Shown here piece after piece: positions 27,362-36,083 of a DNA stretch of 64,000 nt. Made by a program: the position numbers and the translations under genes. Origin of the DNA: an uncultured Clostridia bacterium (lineage in GTDB: Bacteria > Bacillota > Clostridia > Christensenellales > UBA1242). The stretch lies in assembly GCA_947591785.1 (NCBI GenBank), contig CANQDK010000002.1:1-64000 (forward strand). Reading direction: 5' to 3'. A model generated the notes under the pieces. The model made no database searches. It saw only the letters and a list, made by a program, of their open reading frames with translations, and was not told where the DNA came from. Numbering within the stretch: the stretch's first letter is position 1; every line of letters begins with the position of its first letter.

Positions 27362-28531
27362 TCAAATTGAATCAATAACTTCAACTGCTGGCAAAATTTT
27401 TCCTTCCATAAGTTTCAAACTCGCTCCACCCCCAGTTGAAAGATGATTTATTCTGTCAGCAACTCCTGCTTCTTGAACAGCACTAACACTGTCTCCACCA
27501 CCTACAATAGAATATGCTCCACTGTTTGCAACTGCCTTTGCAACTTTTTCTGTCCCTTTTCTAAATCTCTTATCTTCATATTTTCCAAGTGGTCCATTCC
27601 AAATGATTTGTTTTGCTTTAAGAATTTCACTTTGGAACATCTTTGTTGTTTTTGGTCCAATATCAAAACCAACAAACTCGCCCTCTATTTCTGGCTGTCT
27701 TACAGTCTTGACTTTCCCATTACATTCTGCAATATGGTCAACAGGAAGCAAAACCTTTATTCCTTTTTCTTTTGCTTTTTCTAGTATAGTTTTTGCATCA
27801 TTGACAAGTTCATGCGAACAAATGCTGTTTCCAACACTCACACCCTCTGCCTGCAAGAATGTGTATGCCATTCCGCCTCCAATAAGAATAACATCTGCCA
27901 TTCCTAAAACATTGCTTATAAGATTCAGTTTGTCATCAACTTTTGCTCCACCAAAAATTGCAACAAACGGATGAGCAGGATTTTTGAATGCCTTATCAAA
28001 AACTTCCAATTCTTTTTCAATCAAAAAGCCCATAGCATTTGGCTTTTTAAGAGCAACCCCATAGTTTGATGCTTGTTTTCTGTGAGCAACTCCAAAAGCA
28101 TCGTCAACATAAATGTCGCATATTTTGCAAAGTTCTTTGACAAAAGTAGGGCTATTTTCTTCTTCACCCTTGACAAATCTTAAGTTTTCAAGCATTAAAA
28201 TTTCGCCATCTCTAAGTTTTGAAATGGCAAGGTCAACCTCAGGTCCAAAAACTTTACTGCAAAACTTGACTTTATTTGGAAAACTTTTCATAAGATAAAC
28301 TGCAACAGGAAACAATGATAGGAATTTGTCATATCCCTTCGGCCTTCCCAAATGCGAACAAACAATAAGTTTTGCACCTTTTTCAACCAAATATTTTATT
28401 GTTGGCAAGGCGGCATCAATTCTGTTAGCATTTTGAATGTCACCCCAATTGTCAAGTGGCACATTAAAGTCACAACGAAGCAGCACTCGTTTTCCTTTAA
28501 TATCATTCAACTCTCTTATTGTTCTTTTCAT
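27362..28531 (-). CDS. pgk: Phosphoglycerate kinase
   Basis: The 389-aa product transfers phosphate between 1,3-bisphosphoglycerate and ADP. Family blocks are intact: LLRCDFNVPL at the N-terminus, CSHLGRPKG, ENLRFVKGEE, IFGGAKVDDKL, WNGPLGKYED, the nucleotide-binding GGGDSVSAVQ and STGGGASLKLMEG near the end. I chose ATG 28531, behind a GGGTG; GTG 28537 is also possible. A -10-like TAAAAT lies at 28553-28558. The gene begins a pgk-tpiA glycolytic operon. Confidence 0.98.
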   Translation of the reverse strand: MKRTIRELNDIKGKRVLLRCDFNVPLDNWGDIQNANRIDAALPTIKYLVEKGAKLIVCSHLGRPKGYDKFLSLFPVAVYLMKSFPNKVKFCSKVFGPEVDLAISKLRDGEILMLENLRFVKGEEENSPTFVKELCKICDIYVDDAFGVAHRKQASNYGVALKKPNAMGFLIEKELEVFDKAFKNPAHPFVAIFGGAKVDDKLNLISNVLGMADVILIGGGMAYTFLQAEGVSVGNSICSHELVNDAKTILEKAKEKGIKVLLPVDHIAECNGKVKTVRQPEIEGEFVGFDIGPKTTKMFQSEILKAKQIIWNGPLGKYEDKRFRKGTEKVAKAVANSGAYSIVGGGDSVSAVQEAGVADRINHLSTGGGASLKLMEGKILPAVEVIDSI

Positions 28532-28608
28532 ACACACCCACTTATTAAGTATATTTTACACCATTAACGAAAAAAAACAAAATGTTTTCAAGCAGTTATC
28601 AAAAAAAG

Positions 28609-28646
28609 AAAAAATGGCTGAACTTTATTTGCCAAAGCCATTTTTT
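28609..28646 (-). terminator. Terminator overlapping the end of the 146-aa gene
   Basis: On the minus strand AAAAAATGGCT pairs with AGCCATTTTTT across a 16-base loop that holds the stop codon, followed by CTTTTTTT. It separates the 146-aa gene from pgk. Confidence 0.7.
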
Positions 28647-29065
28647 TCGTTATTCTTTTTTATATCAGGGAATTTTAGAATTTCTCCTTGCTGAGAGTTT
28701 TGATTTGTTGGAATATTTTGTGATTTTTCTTCTTTCTTGTCTGGAAGTTTAAAATCTGACAAACTTTCTGAATAGTAAGCTCTATATGTGTCTAAATCTC
28801 GTTGTTCATTTATGTCAAGATTTTGAATTCTTATATCCACTTTAATCTTGCCATTTGGACAAAGAATATCAATATCCACCTGATAGCCCTGTTGTTTCTC
28901 GTATTTTGCTCTCTTGCTTAAATATTTATCAACAATCACACCAAGTTGTATATCATACATGTCCATAACATACATATCTCTTCTTTGATACGCAGTTGTC
29001 ATTTTTTTCTCAATTTTCGCAATTTTTCTGTTAAACTTTCTTTCCAATTTCTTTTCTTTTGTCAT
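28625..29065 (-). CDS. Small charged protein of unknown function
   Basis: The 146-aa product has a strongly basic N-terminal helix likely to be coiled coil (KKLERKFNRKIAKIEKKM). A predicted beta segment follows (YQVDIDILCPNGKIKVDIRI), then a Gln/Asn/Lys-rich C-terminal tail that looks disordered. No membrane helix or signal is seen, so it is probably cytosolic. I do not recognise a family. ATG follows GGGGAGATAAA. It is flanked by dusB and pgk on the same strand, with a terminator after it. Confidence 0.75.
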   Translation of the reverse strand: MTKEKKLERKFNRKIAKIEKKMTTAYQRRDMYVMDMYDIQLGVIVDKYLSKRAKYEKQQGYQVDIDILCPNGKIKVDIRIQNLDINEQRDLDTYRAYYSESLSDFKLPDKKEEKSQNIPTNQNSQQGEILKFPDIKKNNEKNGFGK

Positions 29066-29148
29066 TTTATCTCCCCTTTTTATAGGGAAATTTTATCACA
29101 AATAACAATGCTTGTCAATAGTCATTTTTCAAAATTTTGATGTTAAAT

Positions 29149-30144
29149 TTAATCCTTTGAAATTCCCCATGAAGATTGCAGTATTTTAAGGCATTCATCA
29201 ATATTATCACACGTTGCAAGTTTGTTTCTCACTGATGCTGTCATCGAAAGTTCTCTCGCATACCACAAAAAATGTTTGCGAATATAGTTTTCAAGCCACT
29301 TTTCATCAAATTTTTCTCGCAAAATCTCAATATGCTTTTTCACAGTTTGAAATTTTGCTAAATTTGTGATTTTTCCTTTAGAGTCAAATATATTTTCAAT
29401 GCCCAAGAACCCTTTATCATAATTTTTGATTTTGTCTTTTGATAGTTCCGCAAAAATCCATGGTTTCCCAAGACTTCCTCTGCCAATCATAACACCATCA
29501 ACTCCTGTTGAACACATCAATTTCAAACTCTTTTCATCAAAAACATCTCCATTTCCAATCACTGGAATATGAAGTTTTGCTTTCACGGTTGCAATAGCAT
29601 CATAATCCGCAGTGCCGCTATATCCTTGTGCAACGGTTCTTGCATGAAAAGTCACATAATCCGCACCACTATCCTCACACATCTTCGCAAATTCAAGAAA
29701 ATTTTCCGTTCTGTAGCCTTTGCGGAATTTTACTGACACTTGTTTTGTTGTTGCCTTCTTGCAAGTGGAAATAATTTTGCTTGCAAGAGAGAGATTGTCC
29801 ATCAAAGATGCACCCTCGCCATTTTTAATTATCTTTGGTGCTGGACAACCCATATTTATATCAAAAGAATTAAATTTTTCAAGCAGTGGACTTTGAACTG
29901 CCATTTGCATAAATTCTGGCTCGTGTCCAAAAATTTGTGCAATTTTCACTTTCTCTTGCTCTGTTGTTAAAGTCATATATTGTGTTTTTGTTGGATTTGC
30001 AAACATTGCACGAGCAGACAACATTTCGCTCACTGTAACATCTGCACCAAAAAAACTTGCCACCGCACGAAAACCTACATCGGTGACTCCTGCCATTGGA
30101 GCTAAGATTAATGGTAATTCAATTTCCTCGCCTGCAATTTTCAT
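29149..30144 (-). CDS. dusB: tRNA-dihydrouridine synthase
   Basis: The 331-aa product is an FMN enzyme that reduces uridines in tRNA. Visible landmarks are LILAPMAGVTDVGFR at the N-terminus, the catalytic cysteine block DINMGCPAPKI, KFRKGYR, FHARTVAQGYSG, IGNGDVFD and VDGVMIGRGSLGKPWIF. I place the start at ATG 30144. It has no ribosome binding site, but a consensus promoter ends only six bases before it, so the mRNA is predicted to be leaderless. A longer frame from 30162 would begin inside the -10 region. Which Dus subclass it is cannot be settled by eye. Confidence 0.93.
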   Translation of the reverse strand: MKIAGEEIELPLILAPMAGVTDVGFRAVASFFGADVTVSEMLSARAMFANPTKTQYMTLTTEQEKVKIAQIFGHEPEFMQMAVQSPLLEKFNSFDINMGCPAPKIIKNGEGASLMDNLSLASKIISTCKKATTKQVSVKFRKGYRTENFLEFAKMCEDSGADYVTFHARTVAQGYSGTADYDAIATVKAKLHIPVIGNGDVFDEKSLKLMCSTGVDGVMIGRGSLGKPWIFAELSKDKIKNYDKGFLGIENIFDSKGKITNLAKFQTVKKHIEILREKFDEKWLENYIRKHFLWYARELSMTASVRNKLATCDNIDECLKILQSSWGISKD

Positions 30145-30150
30145 AACAAA

Positions 30151-30179
30151 AATATAACACAAAAAAAGAATGTTGGCAA
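30151..30179 (-). promoter_or_regulatory. Promoter giving a leaderless dusB mRNA
   Basis: -35 TTGCCA (30174-30179), 17-base spacer, -10 TATATT (30151-30156), then six bases to ATG on the minus strand. Initiation seven bases after the -10 box falls on the A of the start codon. Confidence 0.65.
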
Positions 30180-30255
30180 ACCTTTTGCTTCCATTCCTCT
30201 AAAAATTTTATGTTCTATTCTTCTAGAAAATTTACTTTTCTTAAGAGTCCATAAA

Positions 30256-30522
30256 TTAAGATTCAGGCATTTTATTGAAACTTTTAAAGGCAATCGCTCT
30301 TTTAGGTGATGCAATATAATATCTTTTTGTTTGTGGATTTAGATATTTCCTTGCTTTTCTTTCTTTTAACAAAAATTTTCCAAAATCTCTCCAAACAACT
30401 TCTCCACCCTTATAACAAACATCAAAAACGGTTTCTTTAAAACAGCGAAGAAATAAATCACACTTTGATTTTGACAGATTTGTTTTTTTTGCTAAAACTG
30501 AAACAAACTCTTGCTTATTCAT
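30256..30522 (-). CDS. HU-family DNA-binding protein
   Basis: The 88-aa product has the HU/IHF pattern: MNKQEFVSVLAKKTNLSKSK, then the beta-arm region (WRDFGKFLLKERKARKYLNPQTKRYY) and the closing FKSFNKMPES. HU dimers bend and compact DNA. It is more divergent than a housekeeping HU: the usual GFG turn is replaced by DFGKF and the GRNP arm tip by KYLNPQT. The start at 30522 follows GGAGGAGAGT; a longer frame reads through that ribosome binding site and is rejected. It lies between dusB and a flippase gene. Confidence 0.88.
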   Translation of the reverse strand: MNKQEFVSVLAKKTNLSKSKCDLFLRCFKETVFDVCYKGGEVVWRDFGKFLLKERKARKYLNPQTKRYYIASPKRAIAFKSFNKMPES

Positions 30523-30570
30523 ACTCTCCTCCACTAAAATGTTTGACACAAATAAAATTTTTAAACATTT

Positions 30571-32184
30571 TTACAAAGGAATTTCATGATTTTTCATCTT
30601 GTTTCTTTTTAATTTCGGCAATAACCTAACTAAGAAAGGAGTTGTCAAAATCAAATAAACCGCTCCCCCAATTATAATTCCAACAATAATGTTTGCAAAA
30701 GCGGAAAAGTAGTTGCATTTGATGAAAAAATAAACCGTTACAAACATAACAAAACACGAAAAAAGCAAATCAAAAACATCAAAAAACTTTAATGAAAAGA
30801 AGATTCTCTTTTTCAATTTCATAAGTGACAACAAAGCAACAGTGCTGGAAAGTATGATGTTTCCAAGAACCAGAGCATATATATTGAAAGTCGGAATTGC
30901 AGAAAAAATAAGAGAAATCAACGCTTTCAAAGTTCCGCCAACAATTGAATAAAGCAATATTTCCCCAAATTCTCCATCAGCTTGCAGAAGCATAACAAAA
31001 TATTGCATCAATGCTGTCAAAACAACCGAAAATCCGCCATAAAAAGTCAGTCCATTTGCAACATCTAAAAATTTTGGACTCAAATTTGGAAAAAATAGTG
31101 TAAATAGTTGCCTAGAAAGTGCAACAATTCCAAATGTTGTTGGCAAAATGAAAAACAGCAAAATTTTAAGTCCTTTTTCAACAACCCATCTGCCACCACT
31201 TCCACGTGAAAAAAGAAATGAAATATTTGGTAAAAGAGTTGTTGTCATTGCAATTGAAATTATAAGCGGAAAATTTAAAATCGAACCAACAATCCCTGTT
31301 TGCAATCCATAAAGTTCCGTTGCAAGACTTTGCGTCATTCCCGCTTGGACAAGTCTTGAAACTATAAAAAGTCCATCGAATGCATTTACAAGCGGAAAGA
31401 TTGAAGCAGAAAGCATTAAGGTGAAATTTGCTTTATCAAATTGTTTACGTGCAAACAAAATCTCTTTATTTCTTTCTATATTTCGACTTCTTTCTAAATT
31501 TCTATTAATTTGGTTTATATTTAAGTTTCTATGGACATCTCTTTTTTGTTTCTTATTTTTTATAAGAAAATAGATTGAAAGATAAAGCAGGGAAATAAGT
31601 TCGCTAAAAACAATCCCAACAAATGCTCCAAAAACACCTTTTCCGCCTCCAAATTTGGAAAAGTAGTAGGCAAAAAGCAATCCGAAAGCAAATTTAAAAA
31701 CTTGCTCAATCACTTGACTTATCGCAGTTGGAAGCATATTCTCAAAGCCCTGAAAAAAACCTCTCAATGCGGAAAGCCCTGCTCCAAGTGGTAAGAGAAA
31801 AATGAAAAGCATATAAGATGAATAAGCATCAACACCCTGTAAAGCAGAAATAAATTTCCCCAATAAAAGAAAAATTGCTCCTATAAAAATTCCAATTGCA
31901 ACACTAATGAAAATCGCACGATATAAAAAAATATATATTTTTGAATAGTCACTTTTTGCTCTTGCAGAGGATATAAGTTTTGATAGACTTGTTGTAACTC
32001 CTCCAGAAGTGATAACAAGTGCAAAAAGATAAAGAGACATAACAAGTTGAAAAACACCAATCCCTTCAATCCCAAGAAATGAAGTCAGTGGGAAACGAAA
32101 AAGTGCTCCCAAAATTTTGCAAACCAATCCACTTGCAAGCAAAATTATAGCACTGACACTCAAATTTGTTTTATTTTTTTTCAT
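30571..32184 (-). CDS. SpoVB/MurJ-type polysaccharide or lipid II flippase
   Basis: The 537-aa product is a polytopic membrane protein of the MOP (multidrug/oligosaccharidyl-lipid/polysaccharide) exporter superfamily. It has about 14 hydrophobic segments and the LPLGAGLSALRGFFQGFENM and LPTAISQVIEQVFK blocks typical of stage V sporulation protein B and related flippases. Such proteins flip lipid-linked cell wall precursors and SpoVB is needed for the spore cortex. Whether this copy serves sporulation or vegetative growth cannot be told from sequence. A cytoplasmic insert at about 208-246 is Asn/Arg-rich low-complexity sequence. The start has only a weak GGTG upstream. Confidence 0.88.
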   Translation of the reverse strand: MKKNKTNLSVSAIILLASGLVCKILGALFRFPLTSFLGIEGIGVFQLVMSLYLFALVITSGGVTTSLSKLISSARAKSDYSKIYIFLYRAIFISVAIGIFIGAIFLLLGKFISALQGVDAYSSYMLFIFLLPLGAGLSALRGFFQGFENMLPTAISQVIEQVFKFAFGLLFAYYFSKFGGGKGVFGAFVGIVFSELISLLYLSIYFLIKNKKQKRDVHRNLNINQINRNLERSRNIERNKEILFARKQFDKANFTLMLSASIFPLVNAFDGLFIVSRLVQAGMTQSLATELYGLQTGIVGSILNFPLIISIAMTTTLLPNISFLFSRGSGGRWVVEKGLKILLFFILPTTFGIVALSRQLFTLFFPNLSPKFLDVANGLTFYGGFSVVLTALMQYFVMLLQADGEFGEILLYSIVGGTLKALISLIFSAIPTFNIYALVLGNIILSSTVALLSLMKLKKRIFFSLKFFDVFDLLFSCFVMFVTVYFFIKCNYFSAFANIIVGIIIGGAVYLILTTPFLVRLLPKLKRNKMKNHEIPL

Positions 32185-32249
32185 AAAGCACCGTTTGGAT
32201 TAGTAGTAAGATAAAAACAAAAAAATATTCATTTTTTTTCAAAATGCTA

Positions 32250-32278
32250 TTTACAAAACAAAAAATCTATGTTATAAT
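32250..32278 (+). promoter_or_regulatory. Promoter of the 157-aa gene
   Basis: -35 TTTACA (32250-32255), 17-base spacer and a perfect -10 TATAAT (32273-32278) preceded by TGT (extended -10). Confidence 0.8.
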
Positions 32279-32313
32279 TTGAGAAACTAATGATAAGTAA
32301 AGGAGAAATGAAA

Positions 32314-32787
32314 ATGTCTGATTATATTGTTGAAAAATCCAATAAAAATCATCCAGGAGTAACAATTTTAAAAAACGGAGACAAAACTGCTCTTCCAATT
32401 GGAATGTTTGTTGATAATCTTAATGGAATAGTAGCTTTGCTTCATGGGGAAAGCGATTTTCACACTTTGGTTTCAACAGGAATGACAAATCCTGACCAAT
32501 ACAATGAATTTATCAAAACTTCCAAAAAATTTCTAGACCAATGTGATTCTGGCTTACTGTTAAGTCTTAAAAACATCGGTGATAAAGTGTATGTCCCAGA
32601 TTTTACATTTTTCTCAAATGAATATGATAAAATTATGAAAAGCACAGACCCAAACACTTCTCTTAGAATGGGAAGAGCAAAAACATTATATGAATCATTT
32701 AGTTCTGTTTTGTCAGTATGCATTGACAAGAACAATGAAAATGGACTTAAACGTGGCTTTGTTGTAACAAACTCTAAAAACAAATAA
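32314..32787 (+). CDS. Conserved-looking cytosolic protein of unknown function
   Basis: The 157-aa product has no signal or membrane helix. It begins MSDYIVEKSNKNHPGVTILK and contains a His/Gly-rich loop (LLHGESDFHTL) and a Lys-rich C-terminus. I do not recognise a family. Three in-frame ATGs are close together (32290, 32308, 32314); AGGAG lies eight bases before 32314, which I chose. It is the only plus-strand gene in a long minus-strand block, with a very good promoter and a shared bidirectional terminator, so it is a stand-alone transcription unit. Confidence 0.82.
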   Translation: MSDYIVEKSNKNHPGVTILKNGDKTALPIGMFVDNLNGIVALLHGESDFHTLVSTGMTNPDQYNEFIKTSKKFLDQCDSGLLLSLKNIGDKVYVPDFTFFSNEYDKIMKSTDPNTSLRMGRAKTLYESFSSVLSVCIDKNNENGLKRGFVVTNSKNK

Positions 32788-32814
32788 ACATTTCAAAATT
32801 AAGAATATGAAAAT

Positions 32815-32842
32815 AAAAAATAAGGCATAAACCTTATTTTTT
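32815..32842. terminator. Bidirectional terminator between convergent genes
   Basis: AAAAAATAAGG and CCTTATTTTTT form a perfect 11-pair stem with a six-base loop and A/T runs on both sides. It serves the 157-aa gene and the convergent 447-aa gene. Confidence 0.85.
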
Positions 32843-32843
32843 T

Positions 32844-34187
32844 TTATTTATTAAATGCTTTCCCCAAATCAATTTTTGTTTGTTCCATCTTTAAAGGCTG
32901 AACATTACCTTCAAAATAATCACTCGTTTTACCTTTATCAAAAGTAAAACCAGCATTATTCTTTGTTTCACCTTTTTCCATATCACCAAAAGAATTCTTT
33001 GCAGAAGCAACGCTTTCCATAAGTTTTTGGTATTCTTTTTCATCATTGCTTAAATCAGCTGTCTTATCTGGCATTGAGATTTTAGGAGATTTTGGTTCTT
33101 TTGGTTTCTCTGATGAAGGTGAAGCCTGAGAATTTCTATTTGGAGATTGTGGAGTCCTTGATAAAGGAGTCATTGGTGTTGGACTGAATGATGGTGCTTT
33201 ATATGTTTTCATATCAAAAACAAAAGTTTTTGGACTCTTCACTGGAGATGTCTTTTTGACTTTTGGCTTTGTCGAAGTTGTTGATGACTTCTCCGATTTT
33301 TTCTCTTCCTTTTTAAGATTTGAAGCCTCAATGTTTGTTGTGAAGGTTTTATCACGAATGTTTTTTATTGGTGTGTAGTAGCCTTTCAAAATTGAAATAC
33401 CTTCGTTTTCTTTTAGTATTTCAGTCAACATTCCACTTTTCATCAACAGAATATCTAGAATTCTTTTTTGCATTGCAAAATCATGAGAAAAATCCATGCC
33501 CTTTTCAAGATATTTTCCCATCAAGCGTTTAAAATCAAAACGAATCTTTGCTCCTTTTTCTCCCATTCTTTCAAGTAAAGCCAGCATTCTTACAATGTAT
33601 AATTGTCCCAAAACATCGTAAAGTTCACGCGAAAACATGAACTCTTCCTTTTGAAAACGTAGGAGATTTTTCAAAGAATCTTCTTTTTCAATTTGACTTT
33701 CGTCACGCTTTATATTCCATCGCTCAAATATATGATTTTTAAAATCAAGACTGTAAGGTTCAAGAAGCTCATCAAGATATGTTTCATGCTTAATGCTTTC
33801 GTCAAAGTTGCTTTCCATTTCAATAATATAAAGTTTCGCTTTGCAGAAACTTTCATCAATTTCAATATCTATTCTAAAATTTAAAATAAATTCTCCCAAT
33901 CTTGTTGAAACACGAACAACCTTTTCATCACTCTCTCCAAATTGTTTTGGAGCTTTTATGAGGATTTCCTTAATTTTGTCTGGAATCACATATTCGTTTT
34001 CTTTGAAATTTCCAAGCAAATCATTTCGTTGTTTACGCTCATAGTTTAAAATATCAAGATATTCTTTCTCAATCTTTTCAACATCTTCCATCACTGCTTG
34101 CGTAGGCTTTGCTGGTGTGTTTTCAACAGCATTTTGTTTCTTTTCTGAGTCATTTACAGCAGTTTTAGAATTTTTTCCTCTTCCCAT
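32844..34187 (-). CDS. Unknown cytosolic protein with Ser/Pro-rich disordered region
   Basis: The 447-aa product has a charged N-terminal tail, then a folded helical region (about 30-270) with a central beta stretch (STRLGEFILNFRIDIEI). A long Ser/Thr/Pro/Lys-rich disordered segment follows (SPTPMTPLSRTPQSPN and similar), and the end is charged. There is no signal peptide or membrane helix. I do not recognise a family; the layout suggests a scaffold-like protein. The Ser/Thr-Pro pairs could be phosphorylation sites, but that is speculation. The ATG at 34187 has no ribosome binding site; a consensus promoter ends six bases before it, so it is predicted to be leaderless. A slightly longer frame begins inside that promoter. 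Confidence 0.8.
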   Translation of the reverse strand: MGRGKNSKTAVNDSEKKQNAVENTPAKPTQAVMEDVEKIEKEYLDILNYERKQRNDLLGNFKENEYVIPDKIKEILIKAPKQFGESDEKVVRVSTRLGEFILNFRIDIEIDESFCKAKLYIIEMESNFDESIKHETYLDELLEPYSLDFKNHIFERWNIKRDESQIEKEDSLKNLLRFQKEEFMFSRELYDVLGQLYIVRMLALLERMGEKGAKIRFDFKRLMGKYLEKGMDFSHDFAMQKRILDILLMKSGMLTEILKENEGISILKGYYTPIKNIRDKTFTTNIEASNLKKEEKKSEKSSTTSTKPKVKKTSPVKSPKTFVFDMKTYKAPSFSPTPMTPLSRTPQSPNRNSQASPSSEKPKEPKSPKISMPDKTADLSNDEKEYQKLMESVASAKNSFGDMEKGETKNNAGFTFDKGKTSDYFEGNVQPLKMEQTKIDLGKAFNK

Positions 34188-34193
34188 AGAAAT

Positions 34194-34222
34194 ATTATAC
34201 AACACAAAATTTTCTTTTGCAA
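34194..34222 (-). promoter_or_regulatory. Promoter giving a leaderless mRNA for the 447-aa gene
   Basis: -35 TTGCAA (34217-34222), 17-base spacer, perfect -10 TATAAT (34194-34199), then six bases to ATG on the minus strand. The geometry is the same as at dusB and holB. Confidence 0.7.
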
Positions 34223-34331
34223 GATATTTTTATAAATTCTTTTTTCTTATTAATCTTTTCACATATCCTATTAACTTTTTTCACATATAAAATTGTTGGA
34301 TTAAATCCTTTTGATATAATTTTTTTGTAAG

Positions 34332-34355
34332 AAAAAAGAGCTTTGATGCTCTTTT
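34332..34355 (-). terminator. Terminator at the end of dnaJ
   Basis: AAAAGAGC pairs with GCTCTTTT around a six-base loop, followed by TTCTT on the minus strand. The first arm overlaps the dnaJ stop codon. It closes the heat-shock cluster. Confidence 0.7.
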
Positions 34356-35481
34356 AAGAATTTTTCATTTTGCTTTTAAATTCTTTTGCTTTTGGATAAT
34401 CATTTTCATCAAACTTTGATTCAAGTTCTTTCAATAAATCTCTGCCTTTTTTTGCAAGATTTTTTGGAATTTCACTCTTAATTGTCACAAGCAAATCTCC
34501 ATACGCTTCACGATTAAGGACTTTCACTCCTTTGCCTTTAACACGCATAACCGTTCCGTTTTGTGTTCCAGGTTCTATTTCAAGAATCTTTGTTCCTTTG
34601 GTGAGTGGAATTTCAACTTTGCCACCCAAAAGGCATGTTGTGAACGGAACATATAAATCAAACAAGAGATCTGTTCCAACGCGTTTAAAAATTGAATGTT
34701 GCCCAACAGTAACCTTTATGTTCAAGTCACCAGAAACGCCCTGCCCAGCAGGAGCATTTCCCTCGCCTCTCATACGGATTGTTTGCCCATCGTCTATGCC
34801 TGCAGGGACTTTAACTCGAACTTGTGCAGGGACTCGCTTACACCCTTTTCCACCGCATTCTTCACAACGCTCTTTAATCATCTTACCAGTTCCACCGCAT
34901 CTTGGACAAACACTTTCTCTAATTGTTGTTCCAAACATTGTGTTTTGCTGAATTCTAACTCTTCCAGCACCTTTACAATCTGGACAAGTTGTAAATTCTT
35001 TTCCGTTTTTTGCACCAGTTCCATTACATTTTGAGCAAGTTTCAACTCTATTAAATGAAATCAATTTTTCAACACCAAAAATTGCTTCCTCAAAAGAAAG
35101 TCGCATCGAAATTGTTATGTCTTCTCCACGCTGTTGCATACGAGGCCCACGCCCATTTCCACCACCGAAAGCAGAAAATATGTCTGAAAAAATATCTGAA
35201 AATCCGCCAAAACCACCAAAATTAGAGAAATCTCCATCAAAACCACTGCCTTGAAATTGTGGCCCATCTGCAGAACCAAACTGATCATAGTTTGCACGTT
35301 TTTTCTCATCACCCAAAACTTCATAAGCCTCGTTTATTTCTTTAAATTTTTCTGGGGCTTCTGGGCTTTTGTTCAAATCAGGGTGATATTTTTTTGCCAA
35401 ACGACGATATGCCGACTTAATCTCGTCTGCATCTGCGTTTTTATTTACGCCCAAAATTTCATAATAGTCCTTTCCTGCCAT
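34354..35481 (-). CDS. dnaJ: Chaperone protein DnaJ
   Basis: The 375-aa product is a full type I Hsp40. It has a J domain with the HPD motif ([11 protein letters not shown]) and a Gly/Phe-rich linker. All four CxxCxGxG zinc repeats are present ([32 protein letters not shown]), followed by the substrate-binding C-terminal domains. DnaJ delivers clients to DnaK and stimulates its ATPase. Upstream is only a weak AAGGC. In this cluster it is separated from dnaK by about 600 bases that contain the split isochorismatase gene; it probably relies on read-through from the hrcA promoter. Confidence 0.98.
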   Translation of the reverse strand: MAGKDYYEILGVNKNADADEIKSAYRRLAKKYHPDLNKSPEAPEKFKEINEAYEVLGDEKKRANYDQFGSADGPQFQGSGFDGDFSNFGGFGGFSDIFSDIFSAFGGGNGRGPRMQQRGEDITISMRLSFEEAIFGVEKLISFNRVETCSKCNGTGAKNGKEFTTCPDCKGAGRVRIQQNTMFGTTIRESVCPRCGGTGKMIKERCEECGGKGCKRVPAQVRVKVPAGIDDGQTIRMRGEGNAPAGQGVSGDLNIKVTVGQHSIFKRVGTDLLFDLYVPFTTCLLGGKVEIPLTKGTKILEIEPGTQNGTVMRVKGKGVKVLNREAYGDLLVTIKSEIPKNLAKKGRDLLKELESKFDENDYPKAKEFKSKMKNS

Positions 35482-35505
35482 ATTTTTTTGCCTTTTATTT
35501 TTATG

Positions 35506-36002
35506 TTATAGTTTTTTAATCAAACTTTCTTTGCCAAAATTTTTACAACACAATTTTTCAAAAACAGCCTTTGGCATTGGCTTTTTTGAGTGCGATGCGA
35601 CAGCATCTAGCACTATTTTTGGTTGAATTTTATTGTCAAAAAGTTGAAAACAAATTGCGAGAACACAAGAATCATAATCAAGCCCACAGATAAAAACTTC
35701 ATCTCCTTTATTGAAAAGTTTTAGAAAATCATTTTCTCCCCCCCCGCTAAGGAATATGAAGTTTTTTCCACAATTTTTGCATTTTTGGGCAAATTTAATG
35801 CGATTTCAGTTTCATCATCTGTCAAAAAACGCTGATAATTCAAGTATTCCACAAATTGACTTTCTTTTCTATTGACAAACTTTGTAGCAATAATTTGGTT
35901 AAAATTTCCATTATCCACCAAATCTTGAATTTTGTTTGCCACAAAGCTGCAATTATCGTTCAAAAATCCTTTTTGAACATCTACAATCAAAAGTTTTTTC
36001 AT
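35506..36002 (-). pseudogene. Isochorismatase-family hydrolase, off-frame at a G8 run (candidate phase-variable gene)
   Basis: From ATG 36002 the frame begins MKKLLIVDVQKGF, the catalytic-Asp motif of isochorismatase/nicotinamidase hydrolases. It ends after 93 residues because of a run of eight Gs (Cs at 35738-35745 on the plus strand). With nine Gs the frame continues to a stop at 35506 and gives 165 residues. It then includes the expected cysteine motif (VFICGLDYDSCV) and a normal C-terminal region. A candidate catalytic Lys lies before the run in KTSYS. Every expected motif is therefore present and only one base is missing. Phase variation by slippage, true decay, or an indel error in the assembly would all look like this. 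It sits between dnaK and dnaJ with its own weak promoter and no ribosome binding site. The substrate is unknown. Confidence 0.75.
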
Positions 36003-36009
36003 AGTTTTT

Positions 36010-36039
36010 ATTTTACAATTTTATATTTGTTTTTTGCAA
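36010..36039 (-). promoter_or_regulatory. Possible promoter of the isochorismatase-family gene
   Basis: -35 TTGCAA (36034-36039), 18-base spacer, -10 TAAAAT (36010-36015), seven bases before ATG on the minus strand. It is weaker than the other leaderless-type promoters in the window and may not be used. Confidence 0.35.
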
Positions 36040-36083
36040 ATAATTTTCATAACTTATGCCAAAACTTAACGTTCATTCAATTT

